Assembly (NCBI RefSeq): GCF_001612845.1
Contig: NZ_BDBF01000022.1
Coordinates: forward strand, 1 to 64,000
DNA from: Nocardia elegans NBRC 108235
GTDB lineage: Bacteria > Actinomycetota > Actinomycetes > Mycobacteriales > Mycobacteriaceae
Length of the DNA: 64,000 nucleotides
Reading direction: 5' to 3'
Positions within the stretch are counted from its first letter, which is position 1, and every line of letters starts with the position of its first letter. The notes beneath the pieces were generated by a model, which saw nothing but the letters and a program-made list of their open reading frames with translations, did not search any database and was not told the DNA's origin. The position numbers and the translations under genes were made by a program. Positions 25,555 through 33,081 of the stretch are shown in pieces.

Positions 25555-25599
25555 GGTTTTCCTCCGGAAGTCGCGGCGGGTACGGACGGCGGGGTCATT

Positions 25600-26523
25600 T
25601 CAGGCATGTGCGGCTGCCAATTCCTCCGGCAGCGACGGCTGACCGACGACGCCGTGGCGCGCGACCACGCTGTCGTAGACTTCCGGCCGCCGGTCCCGCA
25701 GGTTGTACATGCCGCCGCCGCGGGCCAGCCCGAGTACCCGGCCGACATCGACCGTGGCGGTCGCCAGCCCCGGCGCGGTGCCGGTGGTGGCGAGTATGTC
25801 GCCGCCCGGCCCGACGATCTTGGCGCTGCACACGAACCGCAGTGAGCCGAAGGTGCCGGCCTGGTTGGAAGCGATCCACACCACCTGGTTCTCGACGGCC
25901 CGGGCGCGGTCGAAGATGTCGAAGCGCTGGGTCCAGCGGTCGTCCTCGAGCCGTTCGGCGGTGGCGGTGCGGGCGGTCGGCCACGCCGACAGCGAGGTGA
26001 TGATCTCCGCGCCGTCCAACGCCAACGCCCGCGCGGCCTCCGGGAAGGCCTTGTCGTAGCAGATTTGCATCCCCATCCGCCCGATCGGCGTGTCGAAGGC
26101 GTGATACTCCGAACCGGCGGCGTAGCAGAGGTTTTCGCCCAGCGGCTGATGCACTTTGCGGTAGGAGCCGAGGATGCCGTCGCCGGACAGGGTCACCGCG
26201 GCGTTGTAGCGCAGCTCGCCGTCGGCCTCGCAGAAGCCGAGGGTGACGACGAGATCACCCGCCATGGCGGCGATCCGCGCCAACTCGGGCCCGTCCAGGG
26301 CGAGCGCGGGCGGCAGGCTGCGCAACCGGCGTTGCCGAGCCTCGTCGTTCTCGGCGCCGCCGCCCAGGCTGGGCAGATAGCCGCCGAGACATGCCTCGGG
26401 CAGGACCAGCAGTCGGCTACCGCGAGCACGAGCCTGCTCGATCAGTGCGGAGATGGTGTCGTAGCAGGCTTCCATATCGCGGCCGAATTCGGCGGCCGCC
26501 ACGGAGATGGTCAATTCGGTCAT
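25600..26523 (-). CDS. Nitrilase / carbon-nitrogen hydrolase (active-site intact) of the Nit1C-type cluster
   Basis: 307 residues with the complete nitrilase triad: Glu43 in LLVLPEACLGGY, Lys123 in SYRKVHQP and Cys155 in MQICYDKAFPE. A second Glu (E130, in LGENL) is also in place. The family hydrolyses nitriles or amides; cyanobacterial Nit6803 (sll0784), from the equivalent cluster, is a true nitrilase. The ATG overlaps the stop of the GNAT-AIR synthase gene (ATGA). In the usual Nit1C order the nitrilase follows the sll0783-like gene; here it lies further downstream, before the flavoprotein. Confidence 0.9.
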   Translation of the reverse strand: MTELTISVAAAEFGRDMEACYDTISALIEQARARGSRLLVLPEACLGGYLPSLGGGAENDEARQRRLRSLPPALALDGPELARIAAMAGDLVVTLGFCEADGELRYNAAVTLSGDGILGSYRKVHQPLGENLCYAAGSEYHAFDTPIGRMGMQICYDKAFPEAARALALDGAEIITSLSAWPTARTATAERLEDDRWTQRFDIFDRARAVENQVVWIASNQAGTFGSLRFVCSAKIVGPGGDILATTGTAPGLATATVDVGRVLGLARGGGMYNLRDRRPEVYDSVVARHGVVGQPSLPEELAAAHA

Positions 26524-27974
26524 GAGATACCCAATCCGGTCACGGTGCCGGGCACCGCTGTGGTGGTGGTTCCGTCCGGCCAGCGCAAACGCACGCCGGG
26601 TTCGGAGGTGAGGACGCCGCATACCGCGGAGGTCGCGGGTCCGGTGGGGCCGATCGCGGATCCGGGGCGGTCGGCGGTGAGCATGGCGAAGCCGGGGAAG
26701 CAGGTGATCCATTCGGCCGGTGCGGTGTGCGCCGGACGCGGCATCCGGACCACATCCAGCTCCGCGCCGACACCCGATGCTTCGGCCAGCATGCCCGCCG
26801 TACCGGCGATCCCGGCCATGCTGACATCCTTCGCGGCCGCCGGCGCGGTGTCGGCGACGAACCGGCCCAGCGCCCGCAGTTCGTCCCCGGTGCGGTAGGA
26901 AGACGAATCCCATTGCCGCCCCGTATATCCGGCGCGCCAGCGCCCACCGAGATCCGCGGTGAGCCGAAGTTCGTGGCCTGCCCGGCCCCCGCCGCCGGGA
27001 ACGGGCCGGGCGGTGCGGCCCAATGCGGTCACCGACAGTGCGGCCGGGCCGATCTGGGTATGCCCGCCCAATACGGGCACACCCCACGTATCGGCGGCTC
27101 GCGCCAGGCCACGCAGGATCCGGGTGAGCAACGAACGGGTGGGTGCCGCGACCGCGTCGAGCAACCCCACGGGTTCGGCGCCCATCGCGGACAGATCGTT
27201 GAGATTCACCAGGGCCGCGCACCAGCCCGCCCATTCCGGATCGCGTTCGACCATCGAGGCGATGATGGCGTCACATGCGGCGACGAGATCGCTGCCCGGC
27301 ACGGGCGCACCGTCATCGCCGCGGAAATCTCTGCCGCCCAGGGTCATCGAACCATTCCCGAGGGTTGTCAGCAGTGGGCCCAGCATCGCCTTGGTCGAGC
27401 GCGTGAGCCGGTCGATGCGGTCGATGGGCCAGCGCACGCGAACGTGCGGTGCGCCGCCGAACATGGTGTCTCCCAGCCGGATCCAGCCGAGGTGGGTGAA
27501 CAGCGCGGCGTATCGGTGCTGCACCGTCGCCTCGAAGCGCAGCACGTTGTTGCTCTCCGCATAGGCGCAGGCCGCGCGCACGAGGGCATTGCCCACCCCG
27601 CGCGTGCGGCGGCCACAGTCCACGACCAGCCGGCTGCCGGTCCACCAGCCGAGATCCTCGGCGGTGGCGGGCGCCAGGCGCACGCCACCCAGCACAGTGC
27701 CGTCCGACGCCAGTGCGACCAGCACGACGGTGCGCGGATGATCGTCGATATCGTCGGCATCGCTACCCTGGAACAGGCTCTGTTCGACCACGAAGCTCTC
27801 GCGCCGCAGCGTTCGATAGGCCGCCAGCTGCCGGGAATCCGCCGGACGAATCAGGAAGCCGCCGGGCGGTTCCTTCGGGTTCGGATGCCCGGACAGCACA
27901 CAGTAATCGGGGGACGGCCTGCTGGATGCCACAGATCCGTCGAGCCACCAGCGCGGCGTGTCGATCGTCGTCAT
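26520..27974 (-). CDS. GNAT acetyltransferase - AIR synthase-like fusion (sll0787/MSMEG_0567 type)
   Basis: 484 residues. The N-terminal half (about 45-185) is a GNAT domain with LVVDCGRRTRGVGNALVRAAC, the acetyl-CoA-binding loop. The C-terminal half (about 200-480) resembles PurM/AIR synthase with ALVNLNDLSAMGAEPVGLL and GGHTQIG, the ATP-binding region. In the Nit1C cluster these are NitE and NitF, and fused forms are known. The ATG at 27972-27974 is one base after the radical SAM stop; the longer frame to 28001 is rejected because it would overlap that gene. Acetylation and ATP-dependent ring chemistry of the pathway intermediate are inferred roles. Confidence 0.88.
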   Translation of the reverse strand: MTTIDTPRWWLDGSVASSRPSPDYCVLSGHPNPKEPPGGFLIRPADSRQLAAYRTLRRESFVVEQSLFQGSDADDIDDHPRTVVLVALASDGTVLGGVRLAPATAEDLGWWTGSRLVVDCGRRTRGVGNALVRAACAYAESNNVLRFEATVQHRYAALFTHLGWIRLGDTMFGGAPHVRVRWPIDRIDRLTRSTKAMLGPLLTTLGNGSMTLGGRDFRGDDGAPVPGSDLVAACDAIIASMVERDPEWAGWCAALVNLNDLSAMGAEPVGLLDAVAAPTRSLLTRILRGLARAADTWGVPVLGGHTQIGPAALSVTALGRTARPVPGGGGRAGHELRLTADLGGRWRAGYTGRQWDSSSYRTGDELRALGRFVADTAPAAAKDVSMAGIAGTAGMLAEASGVGAELDVVRMPRPAHTAPAEWITCFPGFAMLTADRPGSAIGPTGPATSAVCGVLTSEPGVRLRWPDGTTTTAVPGTVTGLGIS

Positions 27975-27975
27975 C

Positions 27976-29034
27976 TCAGCCTCCCGCGGTGCGCAGCACA
28001 CTGCACGCGCCGCATGCCGCGCACCCGGCCGCCTGATCGGCGCCGCGCATCCCAGCGCGCCGCAGTTCGGCTGCGACCCTGCGCGTTACGTCCTCGAGCA
28101 GCGCCGGTGACGGTGCGCTCGCGTCGTCGACGTCGACGGCGAGGGTTCCGGCGAGCGGCCGGAAGGGAACGACGAAGGGATACACACCCATCGCGATCAA
28201 TTCCCGTGCCCCACCGACCAGTTCGTCGGGATCCTCGCCGAGCCCTACCAGGAGATAGGTCGACACCTGGTTGCGCCCGAACACCCGCACCGCCTCGGTC
28301 CACGCCGCCCGGTAATCCGCGAGCGGCACGGTCGATTTGCCCGGCATCCAGCGCGCACGGACCCGATCGTCGAGCGATTCGACATGAATGCCGATGGAGT
28401 CCGCCCCCGCCGCCCGCAGCTCCGCGAGGACCGGCAGATCCCCGGGCGGCTCACACTGCACCTGAATCGGCAGCTGCGGCACGGCCCGCTTCACCGCCCG
28501 CACACAGCGTGCGAGATGCCGTGCGCCACGGTCTTTTCCGGCGGTGGTGCCGGTGGTCATCACCATCTGCCGCACCCCGTCGAGCCGGACCGCGGCGGCC
28601 GCGACCTCGGCAAGGTGCTCGGGCCGCTTGACCGCGACGGTCGTGCCCGCCGCCAGCGACGCCTCGATCGCGCAGAATCGGCAACGTTGGTCCTCGTCGT
28701 ATCGAATGCACGTCTGGACCACCGTCGTCGCCAGCACCTCCGTGCCGTGCAGCCTCGCGATCTGCTCGTAGTCGATGCCCTCGGCGGTGCGCAGGTCGTA
28801 GAACCTGGGCCGCCGCACCGGCTCGACGGTGAGGCCGAGATCGGTGCCGTCGCGCAGCAGACGATCCCCGCTCAGCGTGTAGGGGCTGTCGGATCGGAGG
28901 GGAATGGCAGCGCCGGCACCCCCGAACGACACATGACCGTCGTCGCTGGGCCCGGCTCCGGAACGGCGCTGCACCGGCACGTCGACGCGAATACCGAGTA
29001 GCGCCAGGTCTACTCGCGTGGATACCTCGGTCAT
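27976..29034 (-). CDS. Radical SAM protein of the MSMEG_0568 / sll0785 family
   Basis: 352 residues. The cluster-binding cysteines are spaced C-x8-C-x2-C (Cys109, Cys118, Cys121 in CIRYDEDQRCRFC) rather than the classical C-x3-C-x2-C. GVRQMVMTTGTTAGKD and IQVQCEPPGD follow as barrel segments. A C-terminal Cys cluster (CAACGAC, about 338-344) may hold a second centre. In the Nit1C cluster this is NitD. It would generate a 5'-deoxyadenosyl radical for an unknown step of nitrile metabolism. The gene begins 9 bp after the sll0783-like stop. Confidence 0.9.
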   Translation of the reverse strand: MTEVSTRVDLALLGIRVDVPVQRRSGAGPSDDGHVSFGGAGAAIPLRSDSPYTLSGDRLLRDGTDLGLTVEPVRRPRFYDLRTAEGIDYEQIARLHGTEVLATTVVQTCIRYDEDQRCRFCAIEASLAAGTTVAVKRPEHLAEVAAAAVRLDGVRQMVMTTGTTAGKDRGARHLARCVRAVKRAVPQLPIQVQCEPPGDLPVLAELRAAGADSIGIHVESLDDRVRARWMPGKSTVPLADYRAAWTEAVRVFGRNQVSTYLLVGLGEDPDELVGGARELIAMGVYPFVVPFRPLAGTLAVDVDDASAPSPALLEDVTRRVAAELRRAGMRGADQAAGCAACGACSVLRTAGG

Positions 29035-29043
29035 GCCGGCCGC

Positions 29044-29589
29044 CTACACCTGATAGGTGGAGTTGATGATCGCGCCCTTGCGTGCGTAGTAGATCAGCGC
29101 ATCCTGCACATCCAGCGGATGTGCGGGAATGACACCTTCGATCAAATCCTCCTCACGCGCGCCGTGCAGAGCCAGACCGAAGCGGCAGGCGAATACCTTG
29201 CCGCCCTCCTTGATGAAGGTCGACAGCGCGTCGTTGATGTTCTGCTCACCCGGAAAACCGCTGTCCCCGGTGGTCGGGAATCCGCGGTTGGCGATGCAGT
29301 TGATCGCACCCGGCCCATAGAAGTAGATCGCCGACTCGAACCCCTTGCGCAGCGCCCGAGTCGCTTGCAGGACGGCCACGAAACTCACCGACGACTCGTG
29401 CGCGATCCCGTGCACCAGAGTGAAGTATGTTTCCCCGGCCTCGGCCTGATAGTCGGGAAAGATTTTGGTAGCGCCATAGATATTGGTGCCTTTCGGCAGC
29501 GCCGGATGCGGAATCTCGGACAGCGATTTCGCGATGTTCTCCTCGATCGCCTTGTCGATCTCGGAGGTGGTTTCGGTGGGTGCGGACAT
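29044..29589 (-). CDS. MSMEG_0572/sll0783-type nitrogen-starvation response protein
   Basis: 181 residues with no membrane segment. It matches the family linked to nitrogen starvation in cyanobacteria: HPALPKGTNIYGATKIFPDYQAEAGETYFTLVHGIAHESSVSF, then GYYGPGAINCIANRG-like and GVIPAHPLDVQDALIYYARKGAIINSTYQV at the C-terminus. In Synechocystis sll0783 the gene is induced by nitrogen depletion. It is the first gene of the cluster (NitB). The ATG at 29587-29589 has AGGAG 6 bases ahead, and a GlnR-type box lies about 80 bp upstream. Confidence 0.9.
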   Translation of the reverse strand: MSAPTETTSEIDKAIEENIAKSLSEIPHPALPKGTNIYGATKIFPDYQAEAGETYFTLVHGIAHESSVSFVAVLQATRALRKGFESAIYFYGPGAINCIANRGFPTTGDSGFPGEQNINDALSTFIKEGGKVFACRFGLALHGAREEDLIEGVIPAHPLDVQDALIYYARKGAIINSTYQV

Positions 29590-29667
29590 GCTTGTCTCCT
29601 GGGGAAGTGACGAGGACCGGTGAGGAATCGAGGTGATTCACCGATGGGTTCAGTTCACGCCCCAGGT

Positions 29668-29683
29668 GTTTCGTGATGGTCAC
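29668..29683 (-). promoter_or_regulatory. GlnR-type box upstream of the nitrilase cluster
   Basis: Read on the minus strand the site is GTGAC-n6-GAAAC (GTGACCATCACGAAAC), which matches the GTnAC-n6-GAAAC half-site pair of the actinobacterial nitrogen regulator GlnR exactly, and also the AC-n9-AC rule known for mycobacteria. It lies 79 bp upstream of the ATG of the first cluster gene. No second perfect pair follows. Between it and the sterol-desaturase gene the 375-bp gap holds no other gene that I can support. Confidence 0.6.
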
Positions 29684-29964
29684 ATCCGGAGTAATACGAC
29701 GTTGCCGGGTGTTCACCATCGACGATTATGGTCGAGTGCTGGTAATCCGTTGTCCGGCAACATGTCTCGCTGCGAATGGCATCCGGATACGTGGGATTCC
29801 GGAAGGCGGATGCCGTGCCGTGTAATCAACGTGCTGGGATTTCTCTCCCGCCGTTAACATTCGGCCGGCGTGGCACGAGCCGATGTGTAACAGGAGCGTC
29901 ATCAGCGCGGCCGCCGGCCGGGCTCGGGGAGACGGTTGTCGCCCGGAATTCGATACCGACGCGG

Positions 29965-30846
29965 TCAGGCTTCGGGAATCCGATCGCCGATCTCGCGCGT
30001 GCGTGCGGCTCCGGGCTCCCACCCGGGCGGCCCGAACAAATACCCGGCCCATTCGCGAATCCGCTTGGTGGAGCGCAGATCCCGCCACAAGGCGCCGAAT
30101 TCGTAGTACTGGAGCGTGAGGACGTTCGAGCTGTCGATGTTCTTCGTGAGTCCGTAGGTGGGGCGGAAGGTCTCCGCGCGGAAGGTGCCGAACATGCGGT
30201 CCCACAAAATCAGGATGCCGCCGTAATTACGGTCCAGATACTCCCGATCGCTGGCATGGTGCACGCGGTGATGGGACGGGGTGTTGAAGACGAATTCGAA
30301 CCAGCGGGGGAGTTTTCCGATGGTCTCGGTGTGGACCCAGAACTGGTAGATGAGGTTGAACGACCAGGCCGTGAAGATCATCCACGGCGGCACGCCCAGG
30401 AGCGGCAGCGGAACCCAGGCCATTAGTTCGAACCACGGATTCCACTTCTGGCGCAGCGCGGTCGCGTAGTTGAAGTACCGGCTGTTGTGGTGCACCTGAT
30501 GCGCCGCCCAGACCACCCGGACTCGATGCGCGAGGCGGTGATAGGCGTACCAGAGCAGATCCACCGCGAGCATGACTGCCAGCCACGACAGCGGGTTGCG
30601 CGGATCGACGTGCCAGGGGGCGTGCACATACAGCACGGCATAGCCGATGAGTGCGGCGAATTTCGCGGCACCGCTGACGAAGAGTGAGACGAAGCCCATG
30701 GTCAGGCTGGTCCGCGCGTCGGTCACGTCGTAGCCGGCGCGGTCCTCGGCGTGACCGCGCAGGGCGGCGATCTCCAGGACCATCGCGAGCACGAAGAACG
30801 GAACCGCGTAGGTCACCGGCTGGTTGATCTGTTCCCACAGGGTCAT
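29965..30846 (-). CDS. Sterol desaturase / fatty acid hydroxylase family membrane protein
   Basis: About 293 residues with at least three N-terminal membrane segments and the three di-iron histidine clusters of the family. These are HRLAH (HX3H), HQVHH (HX2HH) and HHRVHH (HX2HH), with further His near HASDREY. The enzyme would use O2 to hydroxylate or desaturate a lipid at the membrane; the substrate is unknown. I prefer the ATG at 30844-30846, with GGAGAG 8 bases ahead, over the GTG at 30855. It diverges from a TetR gene, and a 36-bp operator fills the gap. Confidence 0.87.
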   Translation of the reverse strand: MTLWEQINQPVTYAVPFFVLAMVLEIAALRGHAEDRAGYDVTDARTSLTMGFVSLFVSGAAKFAALIGYAVLYVHAPWHVDPRNPLSWLAVMLAVDLLWYAYHRLAHRVRVVWAAHQVHHNSRYFNYATALRQKWNPWFELMAWVPLPLLGVPPWMIFTAWSFNLIYQFWVHTETIGKLPRWFEFVFNTPSHHRVHHASDREYLDRNYGGILILWDRMFGTFRAETFRPTYGLTKNIDSSNVLTLQYYEFGALWRDLRSTKRIREWAGYLFGPPGWEPGAARTREIGDRIPEA

Positions 30847-30874
30847 CGCAGGCACTCTCCGGAACGATTATATG

Positions 30875-30910
30875 ACCCTACGGTCACTTCATTGAAAGTG
30901 ACCGTAGGGT
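30875..30910. promoter_or_regulatory. Perfect 15-bp inverted repeat, operator of the hydroxylase/TetR pair
   Basis: ACCCTACGGTCACTT at 30875-30889 is repeated as its exact reverse complement at 30896-30910, with a 6-bp spacer. Each arm also contains a smaller TGACC-n4-GGT(C/A)A dyad, so the site could take two dimers. It lies 12 bp before the TetR start codon and 28 bp before the hydroxylase start, so a bound repressor would block both promoters. Confidence 0.75.
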
Positions 30911-30922
30911 AAGTTCGGGCGC

Positions 30923-31543
30923 ATGTCAACGGCCGCCGGACTCGGAACCAAGGGTATGCCCGCGCAGGACCGCCGCGAGGAGATCCTGATCGCCGCCATG
31001 CGGGAGTTCGCCGAACGCGGATTCGCCGCGGTCTCGATGGTGTCCATCGCCGGGCGCGCGGGCATCTCCAAGGCCCTGGTCTATCAGCACTTCACCTCGA
31101 AGGAACAGCTCTACGCGGAGTGCCTGACCGTGCTGGCCGACCCGCTCCTGGAGCGCCTCGACGACGAAATGGATCCCGCCACAGCCCCTTTCGCGATGCC
31201 CGGCAACGCCTTGCGCGGCCTCTTCGACACCCTCGGCCCCGACCGCACCGCCTGGCGGATCATCCACGACCCGACCGCACCGCCGACCGGTGCGGTGGCG
31301 GACCTGGTGCACGGCTACCGCACCCGGATCGCCGCACACGCCGACTCGGGCGTACGCCGGTTCCTCGACGCCCTGGGCGACACCGACGAACGCGATATCG
31401 AAGCACTCGCCGGCATCTGGACCGCCGCGGTAGACGCGGTAATGGCTTGGGCGCGAGCACATCCCGAGGAATCGGCCGCCGACCTGACCGCCCGCTTCAC
31501 CCGTTTGATCGAGATCGTCTTCTCGATCGGAGCAACCCGCTGA
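30923..31543 (+). CDS. TetR-family regulator of the sterol-desaturase-like gene
   Basis: 206 residues. The TetR helix-turn-helix spans about 14-60 (REEILIAAMREFAERGFAAVSMVSIAGRAGISKALVYQHFTSKEQLY). A helical ligand-binding C-terminus follows. The ATG is only 12 bp after the long inverted repeat and has no clear ribosome site, so the mRNA may be leaderless. Divergent layout and operator position argue for repression of both itself and the hydroxylase gene. Confidence 0.9.
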   Translation: MSTAAGLGTKGMPAQDRREEILIAAMREFAERGFAAVSMVSIAGRAGISKALVYQHFTSKEQLYAECLTVLADPLLERLDDEMDPATAPFAMPGNALRGLFDTLGPDRTAWRIIHDPTAPPTGAVADLVHGYRTRIAAHADSGVRRFLDALGDTDERDIEALAGIWTAAVDAVMAWARAHPEESAADLTARFTRLIEIVFSIGATR

Positions 31544-31627
31544 AACGGCTCGTGTAGAACCATCGAACTCGGCGCGCCGAGCACGCGCATTCTGGTCGAA
31601 GTAGGGGACCGAAACAGGGAGGATCGG

Positions 31628-32386
31628 ATGACGGCAAGGGGTCCGGACCCGACGAGTGCGGCTCCGGAAGACCGCTCGGCTGGGATTCCGCCGCGGTATC
31701 GCCTGCGCGACCTCTGGATCATCCGTCACGGCGAAAGCCGAGCCAATGCCGCGTTCAGCGCCGGCGCCGACGAGCCATTCCCCGGCAACGACTCCGATGT
31801 CGAGCTCTCGCCCACGGGGTACGAGCAAGCCGCCGAGCTCGGACGGTGGCTGGCCGGGCTGGACCCGGAGCGAGCGCCGCAGCTGGTGGTGTGCTCACCG
31901 TATCTGCGCGCGCAACAGACCTGGGCGGCCATGGCACGCACTGCCGAAGGCGCAGGCGCCATACCCACCGTGATCGACGAACGCTGCCGTGACCGCGAGA
32001 TGGGAATCTTCGAACTCTTTCCGCCGCAAGCCATTCGACGCCGAGCGCCGCAGGAGTTCGAGCGCCGCGCCCGCCTCGGCGACTGGTTCTATCGGCCGCC
32101 GGGTGGGGAATCGCCGGCCGATGTCGCACTGCGGATGCGCGATCTGCTCACCGAACTCGACCGAACCACGGCCGAGCGGATTCTGATCGTCGCCCACGAC
32201 GCGATCGTCGTCACCGCCGCACACGTCCTGGCCGGTGTGGGCGCGACGCCACCGGCTGATATGCCGCCGGTGCCGAACGCCTCGATCACGCACTGGCACA
32301 ACGGCGAGCGCCATCTGCGGCTCGCCGCATGGGGCATCACGACATCCGCGCGCGACAAGACGATGCCGGGGACCACCGACGAGTGA
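31628..32386 (+). CDS. Histidine phosphatase (phosphoglycerate mutase-like) superfamily protein
   Basis: 252 residues. The catalytic signature is LWIIRHGESRANAAF (about residues 33-47, phospho-acceptor His in RHGE). Later come DREMGIFELFPPQAI, with the acid catalyst, and RILIVAHDAIVV, with the second His; the usual His-Gly is His-Asp here. The ATG at 31628 follows GGGAGG. It would dephosphorylate a small metabolite or a phosphoprotein; the substrate is unknown. It converges with the TetR gene, 21 bp away. Confidence 0.88.
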   Translation: MTARGPDPTSAAPEDRSAGIPPRYRLRDLWIIRHGESRANAAFSAGADEPFPGNDSDVELSPTGYEQAAELGRWLAGLDPERAPQLVVCSPYLRAQQTWAAMARTAEGAGAIPTVIDERCRDREMGIFELFPPQAIRRRAPQEFERRARLGDWFYRPPGGESPADVALRMRDLLTELDRTTAERILIVAHDAIVVTAAHVLAGVGATPPADMPPVPNASITHWHNGERHLRLAAWGITTSARDKTMPGTTDE

Positions 32387-32407
32387 GCGGCGAGACCACT
32401 CGCCCGT

Positions 32408-32995
32408 TCACGTGAACAGCCCGGCACGCGCGGCCGTCAGAGCCACCTTCGCGGCAGCGTCCGCGGTGCCGTCGTCCACCCGCTCTCCGGTGATCAGGAC
32501 GCGGAAATAGATCGGCGCCACCAGCGTTTTGATCATCTCCGCCGGATCGGTGCCTTCGGGTAGCTCCCCGCGAGCGATCGCGCGCGTCACCACCGGCAGC
32601 GTGTGCCGAATCCGATCGCGAAAGACGTGGCGTGCGGAGTTCGGGGGTGCGGGCAGGCCCGCGGCGGTGGACACCAGCACGGCCAGAATGGCTCGCCCGG
32701 AGGCGCTGTCGGCCCAGGCGACGAGGCTGCGCGCCAGTGCGCGGAGATCCTCGTCGACCGAACCGGTGTCGGGAATGGGAATTTCCGCCGCGACACTCTC
32801 GGCCAGCGCCTCGGCGATCAGGCTGTCGCGGTCGGGCCACCGTCGGTAGACGGTGGTCTTGTGCACTCCGGTGCGCTGGGCGACGTTGTCGATCGTGAAC
32901 GCGGCGTATCCGCGTTCGCTCAGCTCGTCGACGGCGGCGGCCAGCACGGCGGCGCGGACCTTCGGTCCACGTCCCAGAGGCGCGGACGAACTCAT
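32408..32995 (-). CDS. TetR-family regulator next to the DUF1772-reductase fusion gene
   Basis: 195 residues. The helix-turn-helix is at about 12-57 (VRAAVLAAAVDELSERGYAAFTIDNVAQRTGVHKTTVYRRWPDRDSL), with a TetR_C-type ligand domain behind it. The frame extends upstream to 33112, but the ATG at 32993-32995 has AGGAG six bases ahead and lies inside the operator region, so I take it as the start. It is divergent to the fusion gene; the operator array at 32995-33065 lies between the two. Confidence 0.9.
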   Translation of the reverse strand: MSSSAPLGRGPKVRAAVLAAAVDELSERGYAAFTIDNVAQRTGVHKTTVYRRWPDRDSLIAEALAESVAAEIPIPDTGSVDEDLRALARSLVAWADSASGRAILAVLVSTAAGLPAPPNSARHVFRDRIRHTLPVVTRAIARGELPEGTDPAEMIKTLVAPIYFRVLITGERVDDGTADAAAKVALTAARAGLFT

Positions 32996-33065
32996 TGCAA
33001 CTCCTAGTTGCGATATCGCGGACGGGCGGGCATGCTGACGATATCGCAACTCGATGTTGCGATAT
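32995..33065. promoter_or_regulatory. Array of GTTGCGATAT-type palindromes, TetR operators
   Basis: Three dyads share the same half-site. ATATCGCAA at 33041-33049 and TTGCGATAT at 33057-33065 form a perfect 9-bp repeat with a 7-bp spacer. TTGCAACT-n3-AGTTGCGA covers 32995-33013 with one mismatch. GCGATATCGC at 33010-33019 is a perfect 10-bp palindrome overlapping it. The first dyad covers the TetR start codon and the other lies just before the fusion gene, as expected for autoregulation plus control of the divergent gene. Confidence 0.7.
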
Positions 33066-33081
33066 TCGGATGGGAGTCTCG

